Assembly: GCA_036768485.1 (NCBI GenBank)
Contig: JAVLUZ010000154.1
Location: 2,934,529 to 2,998,528, forward strand
Direction of reading: 5' to 3'
Source of the DNA: Mermis nigrescens
Taxonomy: Eukaryota; Nematoda; Enoplea; Mermithida; Mermithidae
Length of the DNA stretch: 64,000 nt
The notes beneath the pieces were generated by a model. The model was given only the letters and a program-made list of their open reading frames with translations. It had not been told where the DNA came from and searched no databases. Positions within the stretch are counted from its first letter, which is position 1, and each line of letters opens with the position of its first letter. A program made the translations under genes and the position numbers. Below, piece by piece: positions 18,901 to 28,645 of the stretch.

Positions 18901-21194
18901 AAAATGCTGAGGTCTTTTTATGTTGTTTAGAGAAGTTTTTGAATGTCAAAAAGGGTCATTAATTGATTGTAGAGCAAAAAATACAAATTCTATCGTTTCT
19001 TCTTAAGCTGTATTCGCCGACATAAAAATACCGAAAAAGCGAGAAAGAATTTCAAAAATTGAAACGTTGGTATCTATGGGTTTTCGATGCTGGGCGTCCG
19101 ACTCAACCTCCCTCCCAACCTCTCTCCACACCCAAGTGTTAGCATGACTGCTACTACATGGACAGCCGCTATTTAATACGCAACCTCTATTTCATTTCAT
19201 CAAAACCACTTCTCAAACTAATCAGTCAAAAAATGCCCCTTATCTGATTTGCATCATGAAAAGAAAACAGCATAAAATGCGATTTTTTGCTATAAAGAAT
19301 CGGGAACAATTGTTAGATATACATGCCTGATATCCTGACAGAAACCTTGCGGAAGGAGAGCTTGATTTTCTTTTTTTCCACTTTTTCTCGCTCCTCAGCT
19401 ATGGTATGCCAACTAATATCACCAGGCTTTTTTGACGCCACAATTTTGCTCATTTATTTTTGAAAACTAATGTGTATCATGTGGACGTACTCAACGCCAC
19501 GATGGTGATGTAGTAATCGTGGCAACGTATAGTTAACTTAAATAAATAAATACAGTATTACGATTAAGGATCGCTTCTTATGCTTAAATGAAAAATTTTT
19601 CGAGGGAAAATAAGCAACCAATAAGTATATCTTTCTTGATTTTGAGATTCGATCTTTTGTTAGATTCCGTTTATGTATTTACGTACTGTTTTGACTTTGG
19701 CTATAATTTTTTTGATAAAGATGATATCAGTCATGTATCAAAATGCGTTCGTGAAATTTGTGGGAAAGTACTGGTTAATTAATACTAATTAGTGGCGACT
19801 AATGAACCTTTTACTCGTTGATTTAATCCATCAACTATATTTAGCTACCAAGTCTAAAATGTCTAAGATAGTTACGCAGTCGACAGAATATTCTTATTTA
19901 TTATATACCTTCTTTCAAAGCCGTCGCCAAGGGGATGGGTAGTTTCCCTACCCCACCCCCTCCTCTTTGAAAGCAAAAAAATTTCTTTCGTTTCTCAAAA
20001 GGGTGCCCCAAAGAGAGAAATTAAAAATTCTCGAAGTGTATTTCAAAGGTCGTCAAAACATGTCTTTTTGCGTAGTTTTGAGCTAGTTAACACGAAATTT
20101 TGCGGCGCTTTGTGCCAGATTACTTGTTTTTCTATAGTTTTGTCTTTAAAATCGTTAAAATCTGAATTAGACTTCGAGAAAATGTCAAAATCTTCCGAAT
20201 TACTAATTTCTGATTGTATTTATTAGCAGAGCACAAAGATTGAGTACAAATACGAAAGTTAAAAAGTTGTTTATGAACTGGACGATGAGAAATCAGTTGC
20301 GCAGATAGGTTAAGCCATAAATTTTTTGTGTGTGAATATGAAATGAACTGCAAAACTTTTAAAAATGCTTTTTGAAGATTTTCTCCATGATTGAGTAGAG
20401 CTCGTTGAGGAACGTTCATGCCCTTATTTTGACTACCCTCTAATAGTTCTCGAGATATCTGACTTTCGGAATTTTTTGTCCTTTTTCCCTGAAATATAAT
20501 CCTGGCTACGGGCCTGCCTACTTTAATGATTGCACTTCCGTAAAAAAATTGTGAAAATGTTGCAGGGAAATAGCGAAGTGCACCATTCTGCTAACCGAAT
20601 CAATTTCCGTCCTATTTGTCTCTTTTCGACATAATATGTTTTCTTGCAAGCTGCTGTTTTTGTATTGACAAATCAAATCGACACATTTCTTGATTCCACG
20701 AAGTAGTTGCATTGCAGTCTTACTATTCGAACCAAAAATAAATTTTATATAATTAAAATTTTGCGATTTCACGCCGTAGTCTGTGTAGCAATATGAATTC
20801 GCTTATATTGCACGTGAATCGAAGCATCATTAAAACTGCATTCTTATTAATTCTATAAGCAAAAAGCATTAATGTAAGTGTTTCCTGACTTTGAAAATAT
20901 ATATGTCTTAAGTGTAGAAGAAAAATTGATTTTTTTAGCCTTCGGTCAATAGCGAATGCTCGTGCTTAAATAATTTTTATACGATATTAAAGTGTAATAG
21001 TCGAATAGCATATAATACACGATTGTACTTAATCCTTATTTTCTGACACGTTTTTTCCGAGTCTACTAACGGTCACTTACTGCGAAATCAGCGGATTTAG
21101 CCCACACTTGACCATCCAAACTAAGTATCGCCCCTTTGGAAACTTTCTTCGTTCCTACGAGATTGCTGTCGACCAGAGTTTGCCACGATGTCAT
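12826..21194 (-). CDS. profilin, complete, three coding exons
   Basis: Profilin is a small cytosolic protein that binds G-actin, poly-proline and phosphoinositides and feeds actin to formins. Exons on the minus strand are 21194..21081, 18805..18635 and 12924..12826, giving 127 residues, the normal family length. It starts MTSWQTLVDSNLVG (N-terminal poly-proline-binding helix with conserved SWQ), continues with AILSLDGQVWAKS, then GLKFEEHKYFVLQADDERI with IIGKK (actin-binding face), and ends ALADYFKGIGY (C-terminal helix). The ATG at 21194 opens the conserved SWQ motif. Intron 1 is GT-AG, phase 0. Intron 2 (5.7 kb) is anomalous: conserved protein continuity (KTHQ|TVIVALY) needs a break after CAG, but the only GT donor (CAGA|GTAAGT) is one base later, so GT-AG splicing would shift frame. 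It is divergent from PIN4 and convergent with GTF2F2. Confidence 0.93.
13800..13935. repeat. ACTCCGGAGTAA array, left end of the Harbinger-like element
   Basis: Imperfect repeats of the palindrome ACTCCGGAGT, with GGAGTAGC and CATGGAGTA variants, each able to self-pair. Confidence 0.8.
14089..15843. mobile_element. hAT-like element with CGGGGTC subterminal repeats
   Basis: Termini CAGTGATCGTACGGGG and CCCCGTACGATCACTG are exact inverse copies. Outside them CTCATTTC (14079-14086) and CTCATTTG (15844-15851) form a 7/8 duplication, with two extra bases (AG) on the left. GGGGTCGGGGT arrays lie at 14100-14170 and 15730-15835. Internal copies of GGCGCGAAGCGCCGAAAA occur at about 14428, 14658 and 15385. 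No transposase frame is recognised. Confidence 0.78.
14735..14830 (-). repeat. 'GGCGCTTGAGCGCGCCACC' dispersed element piece
   Basis: Inverse of sequence at 38180-38240 and 41000-41085 ('CTGCCCC...CTCGCTGG...GGCGCTT.AGCGCG'). It lies inside the CGGGGTC hAT. Confidence 0.5.
16090..16206 (+). pseudogene. short frame resembling a HARBI1-type transposase N-terminus
   Basis: A 38-residue frame begins at AAAAAATG and reads MPIPITFEEINDNEIIEEAR, followed by an Asn/Arg-rich stretch, and stops at TGA 16204-16206. GTGATAAG at its end could serve as a splice donor, making it a first exon. Its place inside a Harbinger-like element with a Myb/SANT fragment suggests the transposase gene. Similarity is from general character only. 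Confidence 0.4.
16301..16593 (-). pseudogene. Myb/SANT-like DNA-binding domain fragment, frameshifted
   Basis: From ATG at 16593 the frame reads MNEKKKRDTNFSTAETEFLV, then IMQYKDIIENKKTD, and stops at 16447. A one-base shift near 16460 opens the continuation SWKMIEQVFRENSD to LEIKWKDLKR. Together this follows the Myb/SANT-like domain (FT..E...L..L...YKDIIENKKTD......K...W..I...FN......R....LK..WK.LK) found beside PIF/Harbinger transposases. The frameshift makes it a likely relic. Confidence 0.75.
16709..16948 (+). mobile_element. 240-bp hAT-type MITE, copy 3
   Basis: It starts CATAGGTGGGCAGCACC and ends CACGCCCATGTGTG with perfect ATGGCAAT duplications (16701-16708, 16949-16956). The internal core is GCGAAAAAACACCATTTTTC. 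Confidence 0.92.
17040..17220. repeat. ACTCCGGAGTAA array, right end of the Harbinger-like element
   Basis: Inverted counterpart of 13800-13935, ending TTTCGGGTATTCGGGCC. Confidence 0.8.
18284..18526 (-). mobile_element. 240-bp hAT-type MITE, copy 4
   Basis: It runs from CACACGTGGGCGGGGG to TCGGTGCTGCACACCTATG, flanked by GTTTACAC (18276-18283) and CTTTACAC (18527-18534). A second terminus (CACACATGGGCG, 18251) just outside suggests insertion beside or into an older copy. Confidence 0.85.
18635..18805 (-). CDS. profilin exon 2 (central beta-sheet)
   Basis: The acceptor is TTTATTTCAG|ATT in phase 0. It encodes 57 residues, including GFNNRDNLLSSGLKF and IIGKKESRGFFLYKTHQ. The 3' boundary by homology is CAG at 18635, followed by AGTAAGTATAG; the GT donor starts one base too late for the frame of exon 3. 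Confidence 0.9.
18806..21080 (-). other. profilin 2.3-kb intron 1
   Basis: It holds a diverged copy of the 240-bp MITE family (about 18885-19135, ACATGGGCAGCGCCAAAATG to CACCCAAGTGT), a hAT (19916-20516), and otherwise AT-rich sequence (19140-19900, 20520-21080) in which I recognise nothing. Confidence 0.6.
19916..20516. mobile_element. hAT-like non-autonomous element
   Basis: Termini are CAAAGCCGTCGCCAAGG and, inverted, TCCTGGCTACGGGCCTG (11 of 17 positions alike). Flanks CCTTCTTT (19908-19915) and CCTACTTT (20517-20524) match at 7/8. The interior (GAAGTGTATTTCAAAGG.CGTCAAAA) is related to that of the hAT at 23374-23950, so these are two members of one family. Confidence 0.75.
21081..21194 (-). 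CDS. profilin exon 1 (start codon and N-terminal helix)
   Basis: ATG at 21194-21192 follows GTGAAT on the minus strand. Thirty-eight codons end at GCA|GTAAGT in phase 0, encoding MTSWQTLVDSNLVGTKKVSK and then AILSLDGQVWAKSADFA. Confidence 0.93.
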
Positions 21195-22139
21195 ATTCAC
21201 GATAAAAAATTAACCTTACAAATTAATGGATTAAAGCGGTAAACAATCTTGTCGGCACGTTTTTATCACTATCTTCTACAACACATTAATCCGACGCCCA
21301 CTGTGCTTAAAAAATTTGCAAATATGGTGACGAATAAACTGCGTCCGGAAAAAATAACAATAAGTATCGTTCCGCTGAGTTATTTTGAGGTTACGTCCAA
21401 CTTTGCGATATCTTCAGTTGCTCGCTAAACTATTGTATCTCCACCATATGCTGTTGCTCTTGGAAGAGTAAGTTATTGACAGCATAAGCTCTCAACATTC
21501 ATTCTATTAGAGGCAGTCGCTGGATCGAAAAATTCTGCGAAAAATGTGCAACATCTGCTCGAGAATATATTATGCGAATATTCTTTAGCACTAATTCAAC
21601 TTAAAAACAAAATTTAGAACTGCATGATACTTCTATGCGTCTTATCTATGAGTGCGTGTGCTTTCCGAATTTCCTCAGCTTCTAGCGTCAATTGTTATCG
21701 ATACATGTAGAAAAAGGACGTGGCAGGTTTTCCTTTCTAAAACACGTCAGAGAGTTACGAGATATACCAAATATATTGCAATACTTGATGTGATTTTCCT
21801 TAAAATGCGTTTTTTATGAATCACAGCAGTTCGCTTTTTCCCGTCCATCTCAACGAACACTGAATCTTGCCAATGACGCAACTGTCCCATTTTAATGTAG
21901 AAATGAGACAAAACTATAAAATCTATTTCAGGCCCAGATTTAAGTGAGCTTTCACATGTTTTCCTTTTTTTAAGTCGTAATTTTTGCTTTTTGAATTGTT
22001 TATGAAATTTTGTAACAGTCTTAAAGTTCTTGTTTGGGGTCTTCTTTATCATTACATTGAAAAAGCACTTTCTAAAGCCTTTTTTAGGGTCACATAACTC
22101 TGAAGTGTTTTTATTAACAATATCTGTGGAACCCCAAAA
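21195..22139. other. divergent intergenic region between profilin and PIN4
   Basis: The 945 bp should contain both promoters. I see no convincing TATA box or initiator assignable to either gene. The part 21740-22080 is A/T-rich with poly-A/poly-T tracts. No transposon termini were found here, unlike almost everywhere else in the window. Confidence 0.5.
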
Positions 22140-22229
22140 ATGCCTAAAGGCAAAACATCTGGATCAAAGCAAGAAGACTCTAAAACTGCGGCTCCATCGA
22201 AAGGAGCGAAAGGCGGCATAGCGGTTAAG
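22140..22229 (+). CDS. PIN4: PIN4 exon 1 (basic N-terminal tail)
   Basis: ATG in the context CCCAAAAATGCC. Thirty codons end AAG|GTAAAA in phase 0, with the tail ending in KGGIAVK as in other PIN4 proteins. Confidence 0.92.
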
Positions 22230-24178
22230 GTAAAAAATTAGTCCGCTAATGTACAAAAGAATGTTCAAATCAGTCTTGCAAGTATTAAACAAACGAAAAT
22301 TGTTTTGATCATCGATTTCCGCGCTACTTGCTTACAGAAGCGCAGTGAATTCGTACGATTATTTCTCATTCTCTTCCTAATTTTCTCAGTTTTTCTAATT
22401 TTACCTTTACTTAGAAAACTGTATCTAAATATAACGGATTGCATAATCATGTAAAGCAATGTTGGATAAAATTTTTCCTGAATTAAATGCAATTTGCTGC
22501 CACGATAGTTTACCTAATTTGGATGATTTATAGGCTTCAAATGTGAAAGAATGAGTGCTTAGGATTGTCAGTATCCAGTCTTTTTGCAGCTGCGTTTGCC
22601 CAAATCGATGCGTTGTGTTTGCCTGCGATAAGTATATTTGTTTTTGAGCTTTTATATGCTTGCATTTACTTTTAATTAAGTGAAAACATAAAAAATATTG
22701 ACCAAAATATCGTGTAAGGAAAAGCCGGCGGAAAAGCGAGGGTATTAAATTCATAGATATGAGAAGACAGAGCGATAATAAAAATTAAATGAATGAGCGC
22801 GCAGCTTTGTCGTTACTTTACAATTAAGAAAGTTTACGTATTAAAAGTTTAATTTAAAAAACGTTCATTTTATTCTCTTCGATTATGTATTATTCCCGTC
22901 AGTCCAGGTTCGTCATATCCTGTGCGAGAAACATTCGAAGATAACTGAAGCCATGGAAAAACTGAAGTCCGGTGTAAAGTTCAACGATGTAGCATCCCAG
23001 TACAGCGAAGATAAGGCAAGGCAAGGGGTAAGCTCCAAATGTAAACTGTTTACTTTTTCTTTGTACTTTAATGCATTGCCATGCCAAAGGTGCCTTTGAA
23101 AATTGCAACACAATTTATCAGATTAAATTCTACATAGTCATACTTTGTTCTATCTGCTGCTGATTGGTCTAAAATAGTAATCGTGAAGCAGAATCAACGT
23201 TACCCGTTTGGAATAAAAATTGCACCAACTGACGCCTTTTAGCTCAATGTGAATTTTTCGGACTGATCCATTAAAAATTTTTGCCTTCCATATTCTAAAT
23301 TCCAAAGACATACTTTTTAGTGGACTTATCGTTATTCTAATTTGAATTTGTTGATTCGTCATTGAATTGCTTGCAGGCACGTAGCTGTGAGATTTTGGGG
23401 TGAAAAGTCCCCCCAAAATTTTGGAAATACGAGTATTTTTTGTAAGATCCCCCACAGGAAAAAGTTAAAAATTCTTGATGCGTATTTGAAAGACTGCCAA
23501 AATAGATCTTATCACACTTTTGAAGTTATAAGCCTAAAAAGTCAAACTCTTCGCGCCAGATTTAGTGTTTTTGTATAACCTTTGCCTTCCGTATAGTCCA
23601 GTCTTGAGTAAGGCATGATAAATATACTTATATATCGAAATCTTCTGGCGCGTTGCGCAGAATAATTTATTTATCGTAAATGAACAGCATCAAGTATGTA
23701 CAAAACAAGTGAAACATTTTTTAATGAGGTCAAATGTTTAATTATCATTTGTTTGACTATTTCATACAGCATTTTTGGACATGATTGAAATCAAGCTAAA
23801 TATTTTTAATTTTTGAAAAATTGTTTCTTCTCCGATTTGTAGAGCTGAAAAACGCTCAAAGACACCGTTAATTTTGCCTGTCTACAAGTATTAATTTAGT
23901 ATCTAACTTAATTTTAGTCCCCTCAATTCAAAAGGCCAGCTACGTGCCTAATTACTTGGTCATAGATTACATAAACGTTCGCTCATGCATAATTGTCATT
24001 AAATTTTGCTCCATTTTAGGGCGACTTAGGGTGGATGACGCGAGGTTCCATGGTTGGTGCATTCCAAGACGCTGCGTTTGCGCTTCCGATCAGTAGCTTA
24101 GATAAACCGACTTATACGGATCCGCCGATAAAAACTCAGTTCGGATACCACATTATAATGGTTGAAGGCAAAAAGTGA
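22140..24178 (+). CDS. PIN4: parvulin-type peptidyl-prolyl cis-trans isomerase, complete, three exons
   Basis: PIN4 (Par14) is a non-phospho-specific parvulin that isomerises X-Pro bonds and in other animals acts in the nucleus, in ribosome biogenesis and on chromatin. Exons 22140..22229, 22908..23027 and 24020..24178 give 122 residues, near the family's 119-131. It starts [13 protein letters not shown] in the basic, Gly/Lys/Ser-rich tail. The rotamase domain follows: [13 protein letters not shown], then [20 protein letters not shown], then [19 protein letters not shown], ending [12 protein letters not shown]. Both conserved histidines (RHIL and YHI) and the GxLG/MTRGSM signatures are present. 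There is no WW domain, which separates it from PIN1. All introns are GT-AG and phase 0. Confidence 0.96.
22230..22907 (+). other. PIN4 intron 1
   Basis: AT-rich, 678 bp, GT-AG. No repeat family recognised. Confidence 0.6.
22908..23027 (+). CDS. PIN4: PIN4 exon 2
   Basis: The acceptor is CAGTCCAG|GTT and the donor CAAGGG|GTAAGC. Forty codons carry RHILCEKH and [10 protein letters not shown]. Confidence 0.95.
23028..24019 (+). other. PIN4 intron 2
   Basis: 992 bp, GT-AG; more than half is the hAT at 23374-23950. The remainder shows nothing recognised. Confidence 0.6.
23374..23950. mobile_element. hAT-like non-autonomous element in PIN4 intron 2
   Basis: Termini CAGGCACGTAGCTG and, inverted, CAGCTACGTGCCTA; flanks ATTGCTTG (23366-23373) and ATTACTTG (23951-23958), a 7/8 duplication. 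Inside are GGCGCGTTGCGCAG and CTTCGCGCCAG, variants of the palindrome shared by many families here. Confidence 0.85.
24020..24178 (+). CDS. PIN4: PIN4 exon 3
   Basis: The acceptor is CCATTTTAG|GGC. It encodes [20 protein letters not shown] through [12 protein letters not shown] and the stop TGA 24176-24178. Confidence 0.95.
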   Translation, partial: GDLGWMTRGSMVGAFQDAAFALPISSLDKPTYTDPPIKTQFGYHIIMVEGKK

Positions 24179-25201
24179 TATGTGAATTATATTTACTTAA
24201 TGTTCATTTCGGTTATTAAAAATTGTTCTATATAGTGTTGAACGCATTCTGTAATTTTTCGGATTTAAAGATCTTTCAGTAGTATCATATGGAATGCCAC
24301 TGGATTATCATTTCCTTATTCCGTGTGCCGTACATTGTGTACAAATGAGTACCTGCATACATACTTGTGCATCCTACTGGCAAAAGTGAACAGATCACAA
24401 AGTCTGTAATCTTCAAACGTTCGCTTTCGCGACTAAGTCAAAAAAAAGTGCTTGTATGGATAAACAATTTATGCAATATCTCGACGTTTTTGGAGAAAAA
24501 TGTTTTATACAATAAAAAAGCTTTTTCTGGCTTTTGCTTGAAATGTAAAATAGAACGTGTTTCTCATGTCAAGAGTTCGACCATAATATATCCATTGATG
24601 TTACCTACACAGTCAGTACGGAGTGGAGTCAGTCTGGTTCCGGGAGTTCAGCCAGAGGGCACTTCGGGACAAAAGGCCAGGAATTGATGCAAATGCAGCA
24701 ACAGTTTCTGGTTGGTTTTTAGCGCTTTTGTCGGAATATGTTTTTTAAATTTTCGACCATCTTGTCTTACTTCTAAATTAAATTTTTTATTCCTCCTTCT
24801 GGAGGTACAGTTACGTAGATCCTGGGTCCTCCTGCCCCTAACCTCCATTTCACAAAACGTGTGCATAGATGACAAATACAGTGTAAAGTTAGAAGGGCAG
24901 GGCAACCTTGGGGCTTAACGGCTGCAGGGTGAAGATAGGCTCTGCTGCGCCCTAACGCCGGACAAAATGGAAAATTGGGCATAGCCCCTCCAGGTAATTC
25001 CGGCCTAGAGTACCTAGAAGAAACAGCATCAGTCTCTGGCTGGCTTGAGGTTCAGTTCTCCTGGTCTCTACCTTAAATTAATGATTCAAGACCTCAAGTT
25101 TTAGGTTCCAAAAGGTGTGGCGGGCATTTGGTTCCAGAGTGGTTGTACAGAAATGATAAAAAAAATTTTATATTGAGCACTCTGGAATAAAAAGACGAAT
25201 T

Positions 25202-25361
25202 TTAGTTTGTTTCACATAACTTCGTGCATGAATTCCAAGAATTTTCATCGACAGTTGGCCAAAATATATAATTATAAATCAATGCTATAATCGCAATCTA
25301 TCAGCTTATTGTCGGAGGTAGTTTTAAAATTTATGAACGAAGTTGTGTGAAACAAACTATA
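25202..25361. mobile_element. TA-flanked MITE, TAGTTTGTTTCACATAA family, copy 1
   Basis: Left end TAGTTTGTTTCACATAACTT, right end inverse (AAGTTGTGTGAAACAAACTA). About 160 bp, bordered by TA dinucleotides, consistent with Tc1/mariner-type insertion. Shares a nearly identical interior with copy 2. Confidence 0.75.
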
Positions 25362-25621
25362 GTTAATAGACTTTGAATTGAACAAAGTGTTAGCTACAGC
25401 TTGACTTCTCAAATGTATTTTTGGCTTATGTTTGAGACTTGATTTCCAAAAAGTGTGAAATAGACTATAAGAGCACGAGAAAAATTGACTTTGAGTTCAA
25501 CAACAAAGAGCTCGAGCCGTACAAGCCATCATTAAATAATTTCTAAATATGTTAAGGTTTAAATTATTGCGAAGACCATATTTGCAAACAAGGGTCGCAC
25601 AAACTTTTATTATGCAGGATT

Positions 25622-25787
25622 GTAGTCTGTTTCACATAACTTCGTGCATAAATTCAAGAATTTTCATCGACGATGAGCCTAGGGTTACGATAATTATATA
25701 TCAGATCAATGTTATAATCGCAATCTGTCAGCTTATTGTCGGAGGTAGTTTTAAAATTTATGACTGAAGATATGTGAAACAGACTAT
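25622..25787. mobile_element. TA-flanked MITE, same family, copy 2
   Basis: TAGTCTGTTTCACATAACTT at the left and TATGTGAAACAGACTATA at the right. The interior CTTATTGTCGGAGGTAGTTT is shared with copy 1, in the same orientation 420 bp away. Confidence 0.78.
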
Positions 25788-26261
25788 AGGTACTAGAGTA
25801 TACCTATGGTCTCTTTTTCAGCCTATGTAGTATTTGAACTTGCGTGAAAAAATGATTTTCCTTATACTGTAGCATCCGATTTTTCCCATGCTCGGTGGAG
25901 AAGGAGCAAATTTTTTATAGTTATTTGGTCGAGCAAAGAAAATTGGGTATTCCAGTAATGGAGAAATTGTTTGCCGAGTGAATTAATGCCCTTTATGCCT
26001 ATGTAGTTTTATAACTGTGCGCACCGCGAGATATCTAGAATATTTAGCTACATAATACGTACGTAGCGTAATAATACAATATTTAGCGGTAGGTTTAAAA
26101 TTTTATACAAATAAACAATAGTTATGATTTACTGTATGGTATGCCCTGAACTGTGCGTCCCGCCCCGCGAGATATGTAGAGAATCCAAGTTTGCTAACCT
26201 AAATTTAAAGTTGACTCTACAGAATGGTAACTACGTCATTAAACAAACTAATGCCTGTATC

Positions 26262-26330
26262 TCGACCTAGGCGGGAGTAAAACCGACCTAAGCGGGAACG
26301 ATACCGACCTAAGCGGGAGTTTAACCACTC
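26262..26330. repeat. CGACCTAAGCGGGA tandem units
   Basis: Three to four imperfect copies. Related CGACCTAAGC units occur at 28795-28945 and 36695-36800, all flanking retroelement pieces. Confidence 0.6.
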
Positions 26331-26394
26331 ACATAAATTTAAGCCTATGTCTAGAAAAATCAGAAAGTTTGAAAGAAATCAATAGCTGTTGCGA

Positions 26395-26605
26395 CTATAC
26401 TTTGCAAAACAGCAGTAACTATTCTGCATAAGTGCCGATTTATATATGTTTACGTTAGGGGAAGAAACGATAAAGTCAGGAAGATCGTTCCAACCTGAAA
26501 TATATTTAGAAAAGAAATCAAACTTTTCTAAGTTAGAATGAGCAACAGGTAGGAGTAACTTAAGAATATGGTACTTTCGAAATACTAAAAAATAAACTTC
26601 AGAAG
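26395..26605 (-). pseudogene. non-LTR retrotransposon C-terminal fragment
   Basis: On the minus strand a frame reads KYHILKLLLPVAHSN, then SGWNDLPDFIVSSPNVN. This has the WN.LP..IV.A pattern closing Jockey/CR1-type reverse transcriptase proteins. It is short and flanked by CGACCTAAGC repeats. A similar piece (ACCATATTCTTAAGTT) lies at 37205-37230 in the opposite arrangement. Confidence 0.6.
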
Positions 26606-26799
26606 AGCGGATTTTTTCGCTTAGTACTTAGAACATGTGAAAGAAAGCGCGGAAAAAAATTCATCCGTCTACCGTCTATGATCAATATCAGGCACTGATT
26701 ATTGGCCAATGTTGGCCCCGAATTTTTCGTTAAGAAGGCCAATATTGGCCAATAACGCGTGCACTAGGGGCCAATATTTGCAAGATGTAAAATTCTTAA

Positions 26800-26880
26800 A
26801 AAGGTTCGCATCCGTGAGTTTCGAACCCAGTACTTTCGTGTTGGTAAACTCACGCGCGCACAATGCGCCATACCGAAATT
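26800..26880 (-). other. tRNA-like Pol III promoter segment, left arm
   Basis: On the minus strand TGGCGCATTGTGCGCGCGTG is followed after about 30 nt by GGGTTCGAAACTC, near the A-box and B-box consensus spacing of a tRNA. I do not see a full cloverleaf, so a tRNA-derived SINE head is more likely than a functional tRNA gene. Confidence 0.45.
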
Positions 26881-26928
26881 GTGAACAGAAATCAGAAGAA
26901 TAATACTAATGCTATCTCTTAAATCAAC

Positions 26929-26946
26929 AACAACAACAACAACAAT
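26929..26946. repeat. (CAA)n microsatellite at the 3' end of a retroelement
   Basis: Six CAA units lie just beyond the 3' end of the minus-strand reverse transcriptase fragment. Many CR1/L2-like non-LTR elements end in short 3' microsatellites. Confidence 0.6.
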
Positions 26947-27084
26947 TTATTCGCTAAGTCAAAAGAAAATATTAACATACATGGATAGGACGAATGAACG
27001 AAAATGAAAATACATGAAAGACAAAACAAATTAAGTATGACGAAGCAGGGTAAACGTAAAGGCAATAGAAAAAACTGCTCTTAC

Positions 27085-27876
27085 TTACGCCCCTTTAAGA
27101 AATTTAGAAAGGTTTAATCTTTTAAGTTTAGTCAGAAAAACGTGTCTATTTGGAGCACTTATAATCTGTTCAGGTAGAGAGTTCCAGATAGGAATTATTC
27201 GATTACAAAAATCAAATTTTCTGCAATTTTTATTTACATGATTGACGAGAAGTTTACAAGAATTTGCTGCTCGATTAGAATTTAAATTAATTGTGAAGAA
27301 ATCCTTGAAAGGAAGAGCTTTACATTTGATAATAGAAAAGGCTAATGTTAGGTCGTTATGGAGGCGTCTTAGCTCAAGAGTGTCCAGACCAAGTTCGTGT
27401 AATCTTTCAGCATATGTCAAATTTTTATCACTAAAAATTCGTTTCGTAAACCTTCTTTGAACCCGTTCGACGGAGGTGATATCACACAGCAGGTAAGGAC
27501 TCCACAAAACACAGCAAAATTCAAGCACTGGTCGAACGTAAGTAATGAAGGCCTTAACAAGTAATAATCTATCTTTAGAAATAAAACTACGCAAGATCAG
27601 ATTGCTTAACTGCATGCCTTTTTTCACAATATATTCACAATGAGATCTGGACGATAAATTAGAATTCAGAAAAACTCCCAAATCTTTTACACAAAGTGTG
27701 TCAGTAGAAAGATAGAAATCATTTATGTGATAAGAATGCCTAGGGTTTGAACTACCCAGATATAGAACTAAACATTTATTAACTGATATTTTTAATTGCC
27801 ATGTATTGGCCCACTCATGCACATAATTTATGTCAGCTTGAAGTGTCATGAAATTGGATGATAGATTATGTGACAC
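27085..27876 (-). pseudogene. CR1/Jockey-like non-LTR reverse transcriptase, C-terminal 263 residues
   Basis: An open frame of 263 residues covers the RT thumb and C-terminal region. It has WANTWQLKISVNKCLVLYLG (the palm/thumb KC.V...G block), DLGVFLNSNL, YVRPVLEFCCVLWSP (the YVRP.LEY...VW.P motif), ERVQRRFTKRI, and RRLHNDLTLAF..IK near the end, all standard for Jockey/CR1-type LINEs. The YADD catalytic motif and endonuclease are missing: 5'-truncated, as usual for target-primed insertions. The ORF itself is intact, suggesting relative youth. Confidence 0.85.
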
Positions 27877-28038
27877 ACATTATGTGATAAAATACAGTGA
27901 ATAATGATAAACATATTATGTAGAAAAATTAGAACCTGCTGGAAAACTACTATTTACATTCAAGTAAATGTTAAAGAGAATTTCAACCTACGGTAAAGCG
28001 TAAGATATCACACGCCAAATCTGCACGACCAAAATAAG

Positions 28039-28266
28039 TATAGTCTGTTTCGTTTATTGGAAAGCTTTCCCGCAGAATTTAGTCCGCATAAACCTATAAG
28101 TATGTACATACCTATATCATGCAGTCTTGCCTCTTAGCAGTATCGAAGATCATAATGTAACTTGATATCCTGTAGAATATACCTATTTGCTGTCGCTTTA
28201 GTATAGAACACTTTTGTAGCCACTTTAAACTTTTCAAAAGACCCTGGATCAAATGAAACACACTAT
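28039..28266. mobile_element. TA-flanked MITE, TATAGTCTGTTTC family, copy 3
   Basis: Left TATAGTCTGTTTC, right GAAACACACTATA, about 228 bp, with an interior different from copies 1 and 2. Confidence 0.6.
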
Positions 28267-28564
28267 AGTTGCGTAGGTACCTTTATATGTACCTATCGTC
28301 CTGCTACATAGGTAGGTAACCTCTACCTAGCTATTTGAAATCGCATACTGACATGGCATTAGAATATTTATGCACACATGTTCGTACATATGTATTTATG
28401 TAGGTACATATGTAGGATTTTGCAATACGTAAGGCAAACCAACGACAATTAGAAATACCTACCATACAATTCAAACTACATAGGCATAAAAGATAGGATC
28501 AGTATCATTCTTCAGAATTAGTATCATTCTTCAGATAGCATTAGTATCATTCTTCAGAATCTTG

Positions 28565-28645
28565 ATCACAAGTTCGCTATGGCGCAATGTGCGCGCGTGA
28601 GTTTATCAACACTAAAGTACGGGGTTCGAAACCCACGGATGTGAA
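28565..28645 (+). other. tRNA-like Pol III promoter segment, right arm
   Basis: TGGCGCAATGTGCGCGCGTG at about 28579 and GGGGTTCGAAACCC at about 28620, the mirror of the left arm. It is closer to the B-box consensus (GGTTCGAANCC) than the left copy. Confidence 0.5.

Larger units (their letters stand above)
24179..26370. other. PIN4 3' flank and intergenic sequence with paired MITEs
   Basis: ATTAAA at 24215-24220, 37 nt after the stop, could be the PIN4 polyadenylation signal. Beyond it no gene is recognised. Two copies of a TATAGTCTGTTTCACATAA MITE lie at 25.2 and 25.6 kb. A repeat of CGACCTAAGCGGGA units lies at 26262-26330. Confidence 0.5.

Noticed and set aside
26800..28645. Functional tRNA genes
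   Set aside because: Only A/B-box-like signals are visible. I cannot draw a complete cloverleaf with anticodon loop, and the two copies are arms of a foldback element.
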